Shown: positions 23,688 through 32,843, counted from the stretch's first letter. The stretch: 64,000 nt of DNA from Pedobacter cryoconitis (GCF_014207135.1 NZ_JACHCC010000004.1:310001-374000), one strand, 5' to 3'. Notes: generated by a model not told the origin, from the letters alone. Made by a program: numbers and translations.

Positions 23688-24827
23688 ATGCTATTTCAAT
23701 TAAGTGAAGAACAATTGATGATCCAGCAGGCTGCGAGGGATTTTGCGCAGAGTGAATTAAAGCCTGGTGTGATTGAAAGAGATGAACATCAAAAGTTTCC
23801 TGCTGAGCAGGTGAAAAAACTTGGCGAACTGGGTTTTTTGGGAATGATGGTTTCAGAAAAGTTCGGCGGAAGCGGATTGGATGCGCTATCCTACGTACTG
23901 GTTATGGAGGAACTTTCTAAGATTGATGCTTCGGCTTCGGTTGTGGTTTCAGTTAATAATTCTTTGGTATGTTACGGTTTAGAGGCTTATGGCTCTGAAT
24001 TTCAAAAGGAAAAATACCTTAAGCCTTTAGCGTCAGGTCAGCAGATCGGTGCATTTTGTCTTTCTGAACCGGAAGCTGGTTCGGATGCGACTTCTCAGCA
24101 AACTACGGCTGAGGATAAAGGTGACTATTATTTGCTGAACGGAACCAAGAACTGGATTACCAATGGTAGTACTGCTTCTACTTATCTGGTTATTGCCCAG
24201 ACGCACCCTGCGCTTAAACATAAAGGAATTAATGCCTTCATAGTTGAAAAGGGTATGGAAGGTTTTACAATAGGACCGAAAGAAAATAAAATGGGAATCC
24301 GTGGATCTGATACACATTCTCTGATGTTTAATGACGTTAAGGTTCCTAAAGAAAACAGGATCGGAGAAGATGGTTTCGGATTCAAATTTGCAATGAAAAC
24401 CCTTGAGGGCGGACGTATCGGTATTGCAGCTCAGGCATTAGGTATTGCAGCTGGTGCATATGAACTGGCGTTGGACTATGCTAAACAACGTAAATCATTT
24501 GGGAAGCCAATTGCTGAACACCAGGCGATTGCCTTCAAACTGGCAGATATGGCTACGAAAATTGAAGCGGCAAGATTACTGGTTTATAAGGCAGCCTGGT
24601 TGAAAGATCAGGGATTACCATATACACTTGCAGGTTCAATGGCTAAGCTTTATGCGTCTAAGGTAGCGATGGATGTGACGGTTGAAGCTGTGCAGGTGCA
24701 TGGAGGATATGGTTTTGTTAAAGAATACCATGTTGAACGTTTAATGCGGGATGCTAAAATTACGCAAATCTATGAGGGGACCTCCGAAATCCAGCAAATG
24801 GTCATTTCAAGAGAAATACTCAGATAA
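23688..24827 (+). CDS. acyl-CoA dehydrogenase (short-chain type)
   Basis: A 379-residue flavoenzyme that oxidises acyl-CoA to trans-2-enoyl-CoA and passes electrons to ETF. Motifs in order: the N-terminal helical QLSEEQLMIQQAARDFA, the FAD-site segment CLSEPEAGSD, ITNGSTASTYLV, the signature QVHGGYGFVKEYHVER, and the C-terminal QIYEGTSEIQQMV holding the catalytic-type Glu. The start at 23688 (MLFQLSEEQ) matches the family and lies after the -7 element. It stands alone before a strong terminator. Butyryl-CoA or branched short-chain acyl-CoA are likely substrates; the exact one is not visible. Confidence 0.93.
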   Translation: MLFQLSEEQLMIQQAARDFAQSELKPGVIERDEHQKFPAEQVKKLGELGFLGMMVSEKFGGSGLDALSYVLVMEELSKIDASASVVVSVNNSLVCYGLEAYGSEFQKEKYLKPLASGQQIGAFCLSEPEAGSDATSQQTTAEDKGDYYLLNGTKNWITNGSTASTYLVIAQTHPALKHKGINAFIVEKGMEGFTIGPKENKMGIRGSDTHSLMFNDVKVPKENRIGEDGFGFKFAMKTLEGGRIGIAAQALGIAAGAYELALDYAKQRKSFGKPIAEHQAIAFKLADMATKIEAARLLVYKAAWLKDQGLPYTLAGSMAKLYASKVAMDVTVEAVQVHGGYGFVKEYHVERLMRDAKITQIYEGTSEIQQMVISREILR

Positions 24828-24851
24828 GATCATTTTTTTGATAGATATATA

Positions 24852-24889
24852 AATAAAAAAGGGGGGCTTTTAAAGCCCCCCTTTTTATT
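24852..24889. terminator. terminator of the acyl-CoA dehydrogenase gene
   Basis: GGGGGGCTTT and AAAGCCCCCC form a 10-bp stem, flanked by A5-6 on the left and T5 on the right. Confidence 0.92.
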
Positions 24890-24995
24890 GTTGCTTTTAA
24901 CCAAGCAGAGATGGTTGCTAATCTGTTGGGGTTGTGGTCGGGTAGTAGTCGGGTGCTAGTCGTGACTGAACCAGTATTGACTCGTTGTTAGTGCG

Positions 24996-25041
24996 TGGCA
25001 GGTCCATGTATTTTAACTAGTTGAAAAGCATGGACCTGCCA
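24996..25041. repeat. 13-bp inverted repeat
   Basis: TGGCAGGTCCATG and CATGGACCTGCCA are perfect reverse complements separated by 20 nt. It lies inside the gene-free interval and could be a cruciform, RNA hairpin or element end. Confidence 0.7.
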
Positions 25042-25256
25042 TGTTCTAAGGGTGTTCTGAATATGATCTCCTCACGAATGGTACTCGAATCATTTTTGAA
25101 CAGTAAATGAATAATGTCCAATAAAAAAGAGGTGCCGATATTTTGTGGGCACTGAAAAAGCACCCTGAAAATAAGCGATTAAGTAATAATTGAAAGTGAC
25201 GTTTTTAAAATTGGTTACATGAAATCTCGGCTAAAGAAGCTTCATACAAGTCATAG

Positions 25257-25295
25257 AAAATGTGATAGTTCATAAATCTTGAACTACCACATTTT
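25257..25295 (+). terminator. imperfect hairpin in the gene-free interval
   Basis: AAAATGTGATAGTTCA pairs with TGAACTACCACATTTT with one mismatch and a 7-nt loop, followed by only one further T. It could be a weak terminator on either strand or part of a structured RNA. Confidence 0.45.
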
Positions 25296-25325
25296 TGCAA
25301 TTTAACTACACAGACTTTTGAATGC

Positions 25326-25353
25326 CCTCCAGTTGTCTGGGGGACTTTTTTTT
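25326..25353 (+). terminator. orphan terminator-like hairpin
   Basis: CCTCCAG, loop TTGT and CTGGGGG (one G-U pair), then AC and eight T. There is no gene upstream on this strand for over 490 nt. Confidence 0.6.
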
Positions 25354-25466
25354 GTTTCAGATCGGGATGGATTTATAGTTTGATTGTGTTTTTTTGAGCA
25401 CTATCATTGAGATTTTATTTGAGGTGCATTAATTTTAAGGGGGTGTTTTTTTTTCTTTTTATTAGT

Positions 25467-25474
25467 TACTTTTG
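25467..25474 (+). promoter_or_regulatory. -7 element of the lipoprotein/lectin operon
   Basis: TACTTTTG, a perfect TAnnTTTG, ends 15 nt before the ATG at 25490. A T-rich tract takes the -33 place. Confidence 0.55.
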
Positions 25475-25489
25475 CGAAAAGATAAAAAA

Positions 25490-25810
25490 ATGAAAAATAA
25501 ACTCATTATGACGTTAAAATTAGCGACTCTGTCGTTCGCTTTTGTACTCGCCTTATCAGGGTGTAAGAAAGAGGGAAAAGTGGATCAGAAAATTACAATT
25601 CCTGCAAAACTTAGTGCAGATAAGGAATCAAATCAAAAAGTTTTAAATTATCTGGCAAATACGCTTGGAGTAAATTCTGAAGAAATCAAATTTGATAAAC
25701 TCAAAAATAGCTATCTGATAAGAGGATATGAGTTTAACAAAGATACTATTTCTGTTCAGTACAATAGGGCTAATGAATACAAACTTAAATTTGAGAACAA
25801 AAATCTGTAG
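25490..25810 (+). CDS. small lipoprotein upstream of a lectin gene
   Basis: A 106-residue lipoprotein with a typical signal peptide and lipobox ALSGC, then a short soluble part (residues 25-106) rich in Lys, Asn and Asp. It may form one small alpha/beta domain (SNQKVLNYLANTLGVNSEEI, then ISVQYNRANEY). The family was not recognised. The ATG at 25490 is preferred because the upstream TTG at 25472 overlaps the -7 element. The lectin gene starts 2 nt after its stop, so the two products probably work together at the cell surface. Confidence 0.7.
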   Translation: MKNKLIMTLKLATLSFAFVLALSGCKKEGKVDQKITIPAKLSADKESNQKVLNYLANTLGVNSEEIKFDKLKNSYLIRGYEFNKDTISVQYNRANEYKLKFENKNL

Positions 25811-25812
25811 AT

Positions 25813-26775
25813 ATGAAAAGAATAATATTATTTGCAGTGTTAGTAGTGAGTTTTTTTTCTGTAAGAGCTGATGTCCAGCTTACTCAATTTGTAATAGCAA
25901 ATGAAAATTTGGATGGTGGATTATTGTATTTTAATCCGAATACAGGAGGGAAATTTAATTTTGGATTTTCTGCTGCAAGGGGTTTTGCGCCAGGGTCAAG
26001 TTTGTTAGAGGATGGAACATGTGCTGTAACGGTTGTTATGTTTATTGGGGGTGGTTACCAGGAAATATCAAAAGTAAAGAATATCAGTAATGTTGATTGG
26101 GTTCAAGATGGCAGACCGGGGATTGCACTAGCCAAGACTGATATTGAAGGATCACTTCCTGTTTTACAAACTTACGGTGAGATCTCATTAAGATTTGTAT
26201 ATTATAGCACAAAGGAGCAAAAGACTGTTACTGAATATTCGAAAACAAAATATAGGGTCACTACATCTTTATCAGGCCTACCTGCCAGTATGAAAAAGTA
26301 TGTTTTAAGCACAGCTCAACTTACTAGTATGCCAAGTACGAAATTTTATCCAAATAACGTTACACCTATGTTAACCGTTGGACAAAATGTATACTCTCCT
26401 AATGGTAAATACTATCTTACAATACAAACCGATGGTAATCTTGTAGTGTATCGTACTGACGGTGTCGCTGTTTGGGATAGTGCTACAAATAATACTAGCC
26501 CGGTTCCTGCTAAGTCTTTGTTTTTTCAAACAGATGGTAATCTTGTGATGTACAGGGAGCTAGGGTATGATACTGGTGCAAATTGGGCTAGTGGGAGGTG
26601 CGCTAATAATGGAGAACTAATCGGTGATAATGCTTACTATGCACTTCAGGATGACGGTAACTTAGTTTTTTACTTCACGTATAAGATATCTCCAATTGTG
26701 ACGATGGCTTATGTACTAGCAGATGCAGGATCAAATAATCAAGTTAGTTCTCATCGCGGTAGATTGGCTCCATAA
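25813..26775 (+). CDS. secreted protein with a C-terminal bulb-type (B-)lectin domain
   Basis: A 320-residue protein with a signal peptide (residues 1-19, ending FFSVRA). An N-terminal domain of unknown family (about 20-180) is followed by a GNA/bulb-type lectin domain (about 195-290). The three mannose-site motifs are all present: QTDGNLVVY (about 205), QTDGNLVMY (about 239) and QDDGNLVFY (about 279), matching QxDxNxVxY. Such domains bind mannose-type glycans and occur in plant lectins and bacterial lectin-like bacteriocins. It is co-transcribed with a lipoprotein. The role could be glycan capture or antagonism of other cells; neither is shown by the sequence. Confidence 0.82.
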   Translation: MKRIILFAVLVVSFFSVRADVQLTQFVIANENLDGGLLYFNPNTGGKFNFGFSAARGFAPGSSLLEDGTCAVTVVMFIGGGYQEISKVKNISNVDWVQDGRPGIALAKTDIEGSLPVLQTYGEISLRFVYYSTKEQKTVTEYSKTKYRVTTSLSGLPASMKKYVLSTAQLTSMPSTKFYPNNVTPMLTVGQNVYSPNGKYYLTIQTDGNLVVYRTDGVAVWDSATNNTSPVPAKSLFFQTDGNLVMYRELGYDTGANWASGRCANNGELIGDNAYYALQDDGNLVFYFTYKISPIVTMAYVLADAGSNNQVSSHRGRLAP

Positions 26776-26802
26776 TAATTATTTATAAACTAAAAAATTT
26801 CA

Positions 26803-26852
26803 AAACCGATAGAATGTCTGGAATTATTACCTACAGGACGTTCTATCGGTTT
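26803..26852. terminator. terminator of the lectin operon
   Basis: AAACCGATAGAA pairs perfectly with TTCTATCGGTTT, and further pairing extends towards a 13-nt loop. The arms' A- and T-rich ends suit both strands, so it may also serve the convergent YvlD-type gene. Confidence 0.8.
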
Positions 26853-26862
26853 CCTTGTATTG

Positions 26863-27210
26863 TTAATTACTGTTGGTTCCGGCAATTGCGCCAAACAGAG
26901 ATTTGATAATTGCTACGACAATGGCCAGGAACGCTGCTGCAAAAAAACCTGACACTGCGAATCCTGACATCATCCGGGATACTAATAGAATCATCAGTAC
27001 AGTGATAATAAAAGACATCAATCCTAATGTCAGAAAGTTAATTGGAAAAGTAAGTAGTCTGAGAATGAATCCGATAGTTGCATTGGCCAGTGCAATCAGA
27101 ACAGCCGCAATAATGGCAGTCCCGAATCCGTTGAGATGAACCCCGGGAACAAGATACGATCCAAGCAGCATGGCAAGACCCATCAATAAAATTTCAATAA
27201 TAAGTTTCAT
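26863..27210 (-). CDS. YvlD/phage-holin-family small membrane protein
   Basis: A 115-residue protein made of four hydrophobic segments (about 2-22, 28-50, 58-80 and 88-108) with the family-typical RLLTFPINFLTLGL between helices 2 and 3. This is the conserved TMEM family annotated as phage holin family 4 or YvlD. It is common in non-phage loci, so a lytic role should not be assumed. In Bacillus yvlD is linked with envelope stress. It stands alone, convergent to the lectin operon. Confidence 0.85.
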   Translation of the reverse strand: MKLIIEILLMGLAMLLGSYLVPGVHLNGFGTAIIAAVLIALANATIGFILRLLTFPINFLTLGLMSFIITVLMILLVSRMMSGFAVSGFFAAAFLAIVVAIIKSLFGAIAGTNSN

Positions 27211-27228
27211 AATGTTTAGTTTTAAAAA

Positions 27229-27663
27229 ATGTATAGTTGTTTATCAAAATTACCTCCGGTATTGTTGCTGGCGGCCTGTTTAATGTCATGTTCATCAGCA
27301 AATAATAAGCCACTTTCTATCCGGTTTTCTACGGATAGTACTGCAATCGTATTTTCTGTCATTGACCGGGCCGGCTTACTGCAGATCCGGAACAGGCCCC
27401 ATGTTGATACGGCTTATACAGATTTAATCTCTGTTTTGGAAACTTCCGATGATGAAGATTCTACAGAGAAGGAGCATGAAGTGCCAGGTAAACTGATGGT
27501 TACGGACAGTACATTAGTTTTTAAACCTTTAAAATCATTTGTTCGGGGAAAACATTATGTAGTTTTCTCTTATATGAACAGTGGGTTTGCAAATACAGAA
27601 AAAGTGTTGAGTGGACAGCTAAATCATCGTATAGAACCTCAGCAGGCTGTTTTGAAGCGATAA
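27229..27663 (+). CDS. hypothetical lipoprotein
   Basis: A 144-residue protein with a lipoprotein-type signal (LPPVLLLAACLMSC, lipobox LMSC) and a mature part of about 120 residues. The mature part has a Ser/Asp/Glu-rich loop near residue 75 and beta-like strands (KLMVTDSTLVFKPL, KHYVVFSYMN). No family was recognised. It is divergent from the YvlD-type gene, with 18 nt between start codons, so their promoters must overlap or lie inside coding DNA. The 206 nt to rimP hold only the rimP promoter and leader. Confidence 0.65.
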   Translation: MYSCLSKLPPVLLLAACLMSCSSANNKPLSIRFSTDSTAIVFSVIDRAGLLQIRNRPHVDTAYTDLISVLETSDDEDSTEKEHEVPGKLMVTDSTLVFKPLKSFVRGKHYVVFSYMNSGFANTEKVLSGQLNHRIEPQQAVLKR

Positions 27664-27798
27664 ATCATCAGATTTCAGGCCGTTAATTTTTTTTCTTAAT
27701 TCTGTTTCAGGCTGTTATTTAATTTTTTTAAATTGAATGATGGATTGGCTGGTGGATTTATCAAGCTGTAATTGTTTTTATTTTTGAAATAAATTGCC

Positions 27799-27806
27799 TA
27801 CCTTTG
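27799..27806 (+). promoter_or_regulatory. rimP-nusA promoter -7 element
   Basis: TACCTTTG, perfect TAnnTTTG; a T-rich TTGTTTTT block (27772-27779) sits in the -33 region. Confidence 0.65.
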
Positions 27807-27822
27807 CACTGTTATAGAGGGC

Positions 27823-27846
27823 AAGAGGGGGCAGAGGTCCCCTCTT
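27823..27846 (+). promoter_or_regulatory. GC-rich hairpin in the rimP leader
   Basis: AAGAGGGG, an 8-nt loop, then CCCCTCTT form a perfect 8-bp stem followed by a pyrimidine run. It lies about 10 nt after the predicted transcript start and 24 nt before the rimP ATG. It could be an attenuator sensing NusA or simply a protective hairpin. Confidence 0.5.
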
Positions 27847-27869
27847 TTCTTTTACCCGCAAATTGGTTT

Positions 27870-28334
27870 ATGCAAGTAGAGAAGAGAGTAATAGAATTAG
27901 TAGAGGAAAAAATTTCGGACAGACCGGAGTTATTTCTGGTTGAGGTGAAGTTGTTACCCAGCAATAAATTGATCATTCATGTAGATGGTGATGAAGGGAT
28001 CAGTATTCAGGATTGTGCAGCGATCAGCAGACATGTTGGTTTTCATCTGGAAGAAGAAAATACTATAGAAAAAGCATACAATCTCGAGGTTTCTTCTCCT
28101 GGTGTTGGCGAACCTTTGAAACTGAAAAGACAGTATGCGAAAAACATCGGGCGTGATTTGAGTGTTAAAATCACCGGTGGTGAAATTAAAGAAGGAGAGT
28201 TACTGTCTATGGATGAACATACAATTACTATAGCAGCGAAAGTAAAAGAAAAAGGAAAGAAAGCACAATTGGTTGAAACCAGTCTGGACTTTAATAATAT
28301 AATAGAAACAAAGGTTTTAATTTCATTTAAATAA
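27870..28334 (+). CDS. rimP: ribosome maturation factor RimP
   Basis: A 154-residue 30S-maturation factor. Family stretches are LFLVEVKLLPSNKLIIHVDGDEGISIQDC (RimP N-terminal domain) and NLEVSSPGVGEPLKL, the hallmark region, then a C-terminal SH3-like domain. The start is the ATG at 27870 (MQVEKRVIELV); a longer reading would overlap the promoter and leader hairpin. It is the first gene of the conserved rimP-nusA-infB operon, with a 2-nt gap to nusA. Confidence 0.94.
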   Translation: MQVEKRVIELVEEKISDRPELFLVEVKLLPSNKLIIHVDGDEGISIQDCAAISRHVGFHLEEENTIEKAYNLEVSSPGVGEPLKLKRQYAKNIGRDLSVKITGGEIKEGELLSMDEHTITIAAKVKEKGKKAQLVETSLDFNNIIETKVLISFK

Positions 28335-28336
28335 AA

Positions 28337-29572
28337 ATGAGCAATATTAATTTAATCGATTCATTTCAAGAATTCAAAGAGTTCAAGAACATCGACCGTC
28401 CTACGGTGATCAGTGTGCTGGAAGAGGTATTTCGCAGTATGCTGCGTAAGAAATATGGTACTGATGAGAATTGTGATGTAATTGTTAACCCTGATAATGG
28501 TGATTTAGAGATCTGGCGTACAAGAAAAGTTATGGAAGATGGCTTTTCTGAAGATGATGATCTGGAAATCGAACTGGCTGAGGTTAAACAATTGGATGCA
28601 GATATGGAAGTTGGTGACGACTACATAGAGCAGATTACTTTAGAGAGTTTTGGCAGAAGAGCTATTTTAGCTGCACGTCAGACCCTGGTATCTAAAGTTC
28701 TTGAACTGGAGAAGGACGAAATCTTTAAAAAATATAAAGACAGGGTTGGAGAAATTGTAACGGGAGAAGTTTACCAGGTTTGGAAAAAAGAAACGCTTGT
28801 ACTGGATGATGAAGGAAATGAGTTGATCATGCCTAAAACAGAACAGATACCAGCTGATTATTTCAAAAAAGGTGATACTGTCCGTGCAGTAATCCTGAAG
28901 GTAGATATGATGAACAGTACTCCGAAAATCATTATTTCGAGAATTGCTCCTGAGTTTTTACAGCGTTTATTTGAAATTGAGGTTCCTGAGATCTTTGATG
29001 GTTTAATTACGATCAAGAAAATCGTTCGCGAACCAGGAGAACGTGCTAAAGTGGCAGTAGAATCTTATGATGACAGAATTGACCCGGTGGGTGCTTGTGT
29101 CGGAATGAAAGGTTCACGTATTCATGGAATCGTAAGGGAACTTAAAAACGAGAATATTGATGTTATTAATTTCACTAATAATATCTCTTTATATATCACA
29201 AGGGCTTTGAGTCCTGCAAAAATTACTTCGATCAAACTGGATGATGTGACTAAACATGCATCAGTTTATCTGAAGCCTGATCAGGTCTCTCTGGCTATCG
29301 GTCGCGGAGGACATAATATTAAGCTTGCCGGTAAATTAACTGGTTATGAGATAGATGTTTATCGTGAAGCTGGAGAAGAAGATGAAGATGTGGATATCGA
29401 AGAATTCTCGGATGAAATAGATAGCTGGATCATTGACGAATTGAAAGCAATTGGTTGTGACACAGCGAGAAGTGTACTTGCACTATCTGTTGATGAATTA
29501 GTGAAAAGAACTGATCTGGAAGAAGAAACAATTAAAGAAGTTATCAGTATCTTACAGTCAGAATTTGAATAA
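28337..29572 (+). CDS. nusA: transcription termination/antitermination protein NusA
   Basis: A 411-residue RNA polymerase partner that modulates pausing, termination and antitermination. It has the N-terminal polymerase-binding domain, an S1 domain (VGEIVTGEVYQVWKKETLV), and two KH domains with GACVGMKGSRI and AIGRGGHNIKLA. An acidic C-terminal section (EEDEDVDIEEF) and one helix-hairpin-helix-like segment follow. It is shorter than E. coli NusA (495), which carries two acidic repeats. Sequence order and the 2-nt gap to rimP show one operon. Confidence 0.96.
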   Translation: MSNINLIDSFQEFKEFKNIDRPTVISVLEEVFRSMLRKKYGTDENCDVIVNPDNGDLEIWRTRKVMEDGFSEDDDLEIELAEVKQLDADMEVGDDYIEQITLESFGRRAILAARQTLVSKVLELEKDEIFKKYKDRVGEIVTGEVYQVWKKETLVLDDEGNELIMPKTEQIPADYFKKGDTVRAVILKVDMMNSTPKIIISRIAPEFLQRLFEIEVPEIFDGLITIKKIVREPGERAKVAVESYDDRIDPVGACVGMKGSRIHGIVRELKNENIDVINFTNNISLYITRALSPAKITSIKLDDVTKHASVYLKPDQVSLAIGRGGHNIKLAGKLTGYEIDVYREAGEEDEDVDIEEFSDEIDSWIIDELKAIGCDTARSVLALSVDELVKRTDLEEETIKEVISILQSEFE

Positions 29573-29687
29573 GCGTTAACTTGATGAAATAGAATGAATG
29601 CAGACCTGATTAAGGGATTATAAGTTCATTATAGGTTCATAACCGTTAAAAAACAATATATACGGATGAAAAAACAAGAATAAACGT

Positions 29688-29695
29688 TACTTTTG
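29688..29695 (+). promoter_or_regulatory. possible internal promoter before infB
   Basis: TACTTTTG, a perfect -7 match, lies 31 nt before the infB ATG in the 154-nt gap after nusA. The -33 box is not clear. It would let infB be boosted independently of rimP-nusA. Confidence 0.45.
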
Positions 29696-29726
29696 TATAA
29701 GAATTAAGAAAAAAATAGGATAATCA

Positions 29727-32700
29727 ATGTCAGACGACAAACCAATAATTTTATTCAAAGCAGTTAAGGAACTTAACGTAGGGATAGCTACGGCCGTTGA
29801 GTTTTTGGAAAAGAAAGGCTTTTCTGTAGAGAATAAACCCACTACAAAACTCTCTCGTGATATGTATAATGCATTATTAAAGGAGTTTCAGGGAGATAAA
29901 ATCGTAAAAGAAGAAGCCAATCAAATTGTTATAGGTAAAATTCGTCGTGATGAGCCTGAAGTAACTGATAAAGTTGCTGATGCACCTAGAAAAAATGTTG
30001 AATTTGAAAGCGAAGGAATCTTAATCAAGAACCTTCATTCCTATACTCCTCCTGTAGTTGAAAAACCGAAAGAAGAGAGTGCTGCTCCTGAGAAGGAAGT
30101 AGAAAAGGAGGCTGAAAAGGTTGAAGAAGGAACATTAAAAGGTGTTAAAATTGTAGGGAAAATTAATCTTGACGATTTAAACTCTAAGACCCGTCCTACT
30201 AAAAAAGAAGAACTTCCCGCTCCTGAGGTTGTTAAAGCTGAAGCTCCGGTTGTAGTACCGCCTGCTCCAGTTGAGAAACCAGAGCCAGCAGCGATTATCC
30301 CGGAAGCACCTAAGGTAGTTCAGGAGGAAGTTAAGCCGGTAGAAAAACCTATTGTGGCTAAACCTGTTGAAATTAAACCTGAAGTAGTTAAACCTGTGGA
30401 AGAAGTTAAAGAAGAAAAACCAAAACCTGTGGAATCACCTGTTGTTAAAGCAGAGCCGGTTAAAGAAGTAGTTGCACCAAAAGCTGATAAACCTGACGAA
30501 GTTGAGGTTATCAAAGCACGTTCGGTAAAACTTTCCGGACCAAATATTATTGGTAAAATTGTCTTGCCGACAACACCTGAACGTAAATCACAACCTGTCG
30601 CTTCTTCAGCTGACAGTAACGATGCGAAAAGGAAACGCAAGCGTAAAAAGACTCCGGGTGCACCTGGACAGCAAAATCAGTCGTCTGGAGGAGGTAATCC
30701 TTCAACACCTGGTCAACAGGGAGGTGGTGGTAACACTCCTGCTCCTGCAAGACCTGCCGGCGCACCGACTTTTACCAACAGACCTGATTTCAGGAACAAT
30801 ACAAATAATACAGCCAACAGGCCGAACTTTAGAAACAGCAAACCAGGAGGAACTGGCGGATCTAAAGAAGAACCTACGGAAAAAGAAATACAAGACCAGA
30901 TTAAAGCAACGCTTGCACGTTTAAGCGGAGCCGGTAAGTCAGGTAAATTTGCACAACGTGCGAAACTTCGTCGTGGTAAACGTGATGATGTAGCTCTTTC
31001 AGCCGAAGAAGCTGCAATGGAACAGGAACTACAGTCTAAAGTATTGAAAGTTACAGAATTTGTAACGGCAAATGAGCTGGCCAGCATGATGGATGTACCG
31101 GTTACCAAAATTATTGGTACTTGTATGAGTCTGGGTATGTTCGTTTCGATCAACCAGCGTTTGGATGCAGAGACATTAACAATTGTTGCTGATGAGTTTG
31201 GTTACGAAATACAATTCGTTAAACCGGATGATGAAGGTGACAGCATTATTGAAGAATCAGATAATCCTGAAGATTTAGAACCAAGAGCCCCGGTTGTTAC
31301 TATCATGGGTCACGTCGATCATGGTAAGACATCATTGCTGGATTATATCCGTAAAGCAAATGTTGTAGCAGGTGAAGCGGGTGGTATTACCCAGCACATT
31401 GGTGCTTATATGGTAACTACTGCTACTGGTAAAAAAGTTACGTTCTTAGATACACCGGGTCACGAAGCCTTTACAGCGATGCGTGCACGTGGTGCGAAAG
31501 TAGCAGATATTGCAATTATTGTGGTTGCAGCGGATGATGCAGTGATGCCTCAGACTAAAGAAGCAATCAGTCATGCGCAGGCAGCTGGTGTTCCTTTGGT
31601 ATTCGCCTTCACAAAAATTGATAAACCGGGTGCTAACTCTGACAAAATCCGTGAGCAGTTATCTATCATGAATATCCTGGTAGAAGATTGGGGTGGTAAA
31701 TTCCAGTCACAGGAGATTTCAGGTAAAAGCGGTTTGAATGTAGATTTACTGTTAGATAAAGTATTATTAGAAGCTGAGTTGTTAGAATTAACGGCTAACC
31801 CTAATAAACGTGCTACAGGAAGTGTAATTGAAGCGACTTTAGATAAAGGACGTGGTATTGTAACTACTGTACTGGTTCAGGCTGGTACATTGAAAGTCGG
31901 AGATCCGATTCTTGCAGGTAGCTACAGTGGTCGTGTAAAAGCATTATTTAACGAACGCGGACAAAAAGTAGAGCAGGCAGGCCCATCAGTACCGGTACAG
32001 GTATTGGGTATGCAGGGTGCACCTACAGCAGGTGATAAGTTCAACGCAGTAGAGAATGAATCTGAAGCCAGAGAAATTGCAAACAAACGTTTACAATTGA
32101 TGCGTGAGCAGGGCTTGAGAACACAAAAACATATTACACTTGATGAGATTGGCCGTCGTTTAGCGATTGGTAACTTTAAAGAGCTGAACCTGATTGTTAA
32201 AGGTGACGTGGATGGTTCAATTGAAGCCTTAGCGGATTCATTACTGAAACTGTCTACTGAAGAAATTCAGATCAATATCATCAGTAAAGCAGTAGGTCAG
32301 ATTTCAGAATCTGATGTATTGTTAGCTTCGGCTTCTGATGCGATCATCATTGGTTTCCAGGTTCGTCCTTCTTCAGGTGCAAGAAAACTTGCTGAAGCTG
32401 AACAAATCGATATCCGTTTGTATTCTATCATCTATGATGCGATCAATGAGATCAAAGCTGCGATGGAAGGTATGCTTGCTCCTGAGTTCCAGGAGAAAAT
32501 TACTGCAAACGTAGAGATCAGAGATACTTTCAAAATCACTAAAGTCGGAACCATTGCAGGTTGTATGGTATTGGATGGTACAATTACACGTAATAGTAAA
32601 ATCCGTATCGTAAGAGATGGGGTAGTAGTTTACACAGGTGAACTGGCTTCATTGAAACGTTATAAAGATGATGTTAAAGAAGTAGCAAGAGGTTACGAAT

Positions 32701-32789
32701 GTGGTCTGAATATTCATAACTTTAATAATATTGAAGTTGGGGATATCGTAGAGGCTTACGAACAGGTAGAGGTTAAGAGAAAACTGTAA
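29727..32789 (+). CDS. infB: translation initiation factor IF-2
   Basis: A 1020-residue GTPase that brings initiator fMet-tRNA to the ribosome. The N-terminal IF2N-like domain is followed by a long Pro/Glu/Lys/Val-rich linker (about residues 110-270) and a basic Gly/Asn-rich stretch (about 290-375), then a second IF2N domain. The G domain begins [16 protein letters not shown] (near 527), with [15 protein letters not shown] and TKID. Domains II-IV follow to the end. The long repetitive linker is typical of Bacteroidota. It ends the rimP-nusA-infB operon before a terminator. Confidence 0.97.
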   Translation: MSDDKPIILFKAVKELNVGIATAVEFLEKKGFSVENKPTTKLSRDMYNALLKEFQGDKIVKEEANQIVIGKIRRDEPEVTDKVADAPRKNVEFESEGILIKNLHSYTPPVVEKPKEESAAPEKEVEKEAEKVEEGTLKGVKIVGKINLDDLNSKTRPTKKEELPAPEVVKAEAPVVVPPAPVEKPEPAAIIPEAPKVVQEEVKPVEKPIVAKPVEIKPEVVKPVEEVKEEKPKPVESPVVKAEPVKEVVAPKADKPDEVEVIKARSVKLSGPNIIGKIVLPTTPERKSQPVASSADSNDAKRKRKRKKTPGAPGQQNQSSGGGNPSTPGQQGGGGNTPAPARPAGAPTFTNRPDFRNNTNNTANRPNFRNSKPGGTGGSKEEPTEKEIQDQIKATLARLSGAGKSGKFAQRAKLRRGKRDDVALSAEEAAMEQELQSKVLKVTEFVTANELASMMDVPVTKIIGTCMSLGMFVSINQRLDAETLTIVADEFGYEIQFVKPDDEGDSIIEESDNPEDLEPRAPVVTIMGHVDHGKTSLLDYIRKANVVAGEAGGITQHIGAYMVTTATGKKVTFLDTPGHEAFTAMRARGAKVADIAIIVVAADDAVMPQTKEAISHAQAAGVPLVFAFTKIDKPGANSDKIREQLSIMNILVEDWGGKFQSQEISGKSGLNVDLLLDKVLLEAELLELTANPNKRATGSVIEATLDKGRGIVTTVLVQAGTLKVGDPILAGSYSGRVKALFNERGQKVEQAGPSVPVQVLGMQGAPTAGDKFNAVENESEAREIANKRLQLMREQGLRTQKHITLDEIGRRLAIGNFKELNLIVKGDVDGSIEALADSLLKLSTEEIQINIISKAVGQISESDVLLASASDAIIIGFQVRPSSGARKLAEAEQIDIRLYSIIYDAINEIKAAMEGMLAPEFQEKITANVEIRDTFKITKVGTIAGCMVLDGTITRNSKIRIVRDGVVVYTGELASLKRYKDDVKEVARGYECGLNIHNFNNIEVGDIVEAYEQVEVKRKL

Positions 32790-32808
32790 TCACTACATAC
32801 TTATTAAA

Positions 32809-32843
32809 CAGGAGTTGTTCAAGCATATTGACAGCTCCTTTTT
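32809..32843 (+). terminator. infB terminator
   Basis: AGGAGTTGT..CAA pairs with TTGACAGCTCCT (about 12 bp, one bulge, one G-U) and is followed by nine T. Confidence 0.85.

Larger units (their letters stand above)
24890..25466. other. gene-free interval with inverted repeats and an orphan terminator (possible small RNA or mobile-element remnant)
   Basis: This stretch of 577 nt has no convincing protein gene. It contains: quasi-repeated GTCGGGT/AGTCGTG blocks (24937-24965); a 13-bp inverted repeat (24996-25008 and 25029-25041) around a 20-nt loop; a 29-codon reading frame on the minus strand (24918-25007) starting inside that repeat; a 16-nt near-perfect hairpin (25257-25272 with 25280-25295); and a terminator-like hairpin with eight T at 25326-25353. 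The last has no coding region before it on the plus strand, which hints at a small RNA transcript. No known RNA family was recognised. Confidence 0.45.

Noticed and set aside
26863..27210. Phage holin as a sign of a prophage
   Set aside because: The YvlD/holin-family label is common in chromosomal non-phage genes, and no other phage gene is nearby.
30000..30500. Pro/Glu/Lys/Val repeats in infB as a tandem repeat of interest
   Set aside because: Low-complexity linkers are usual in Bacteroidota IF-2 proteins.
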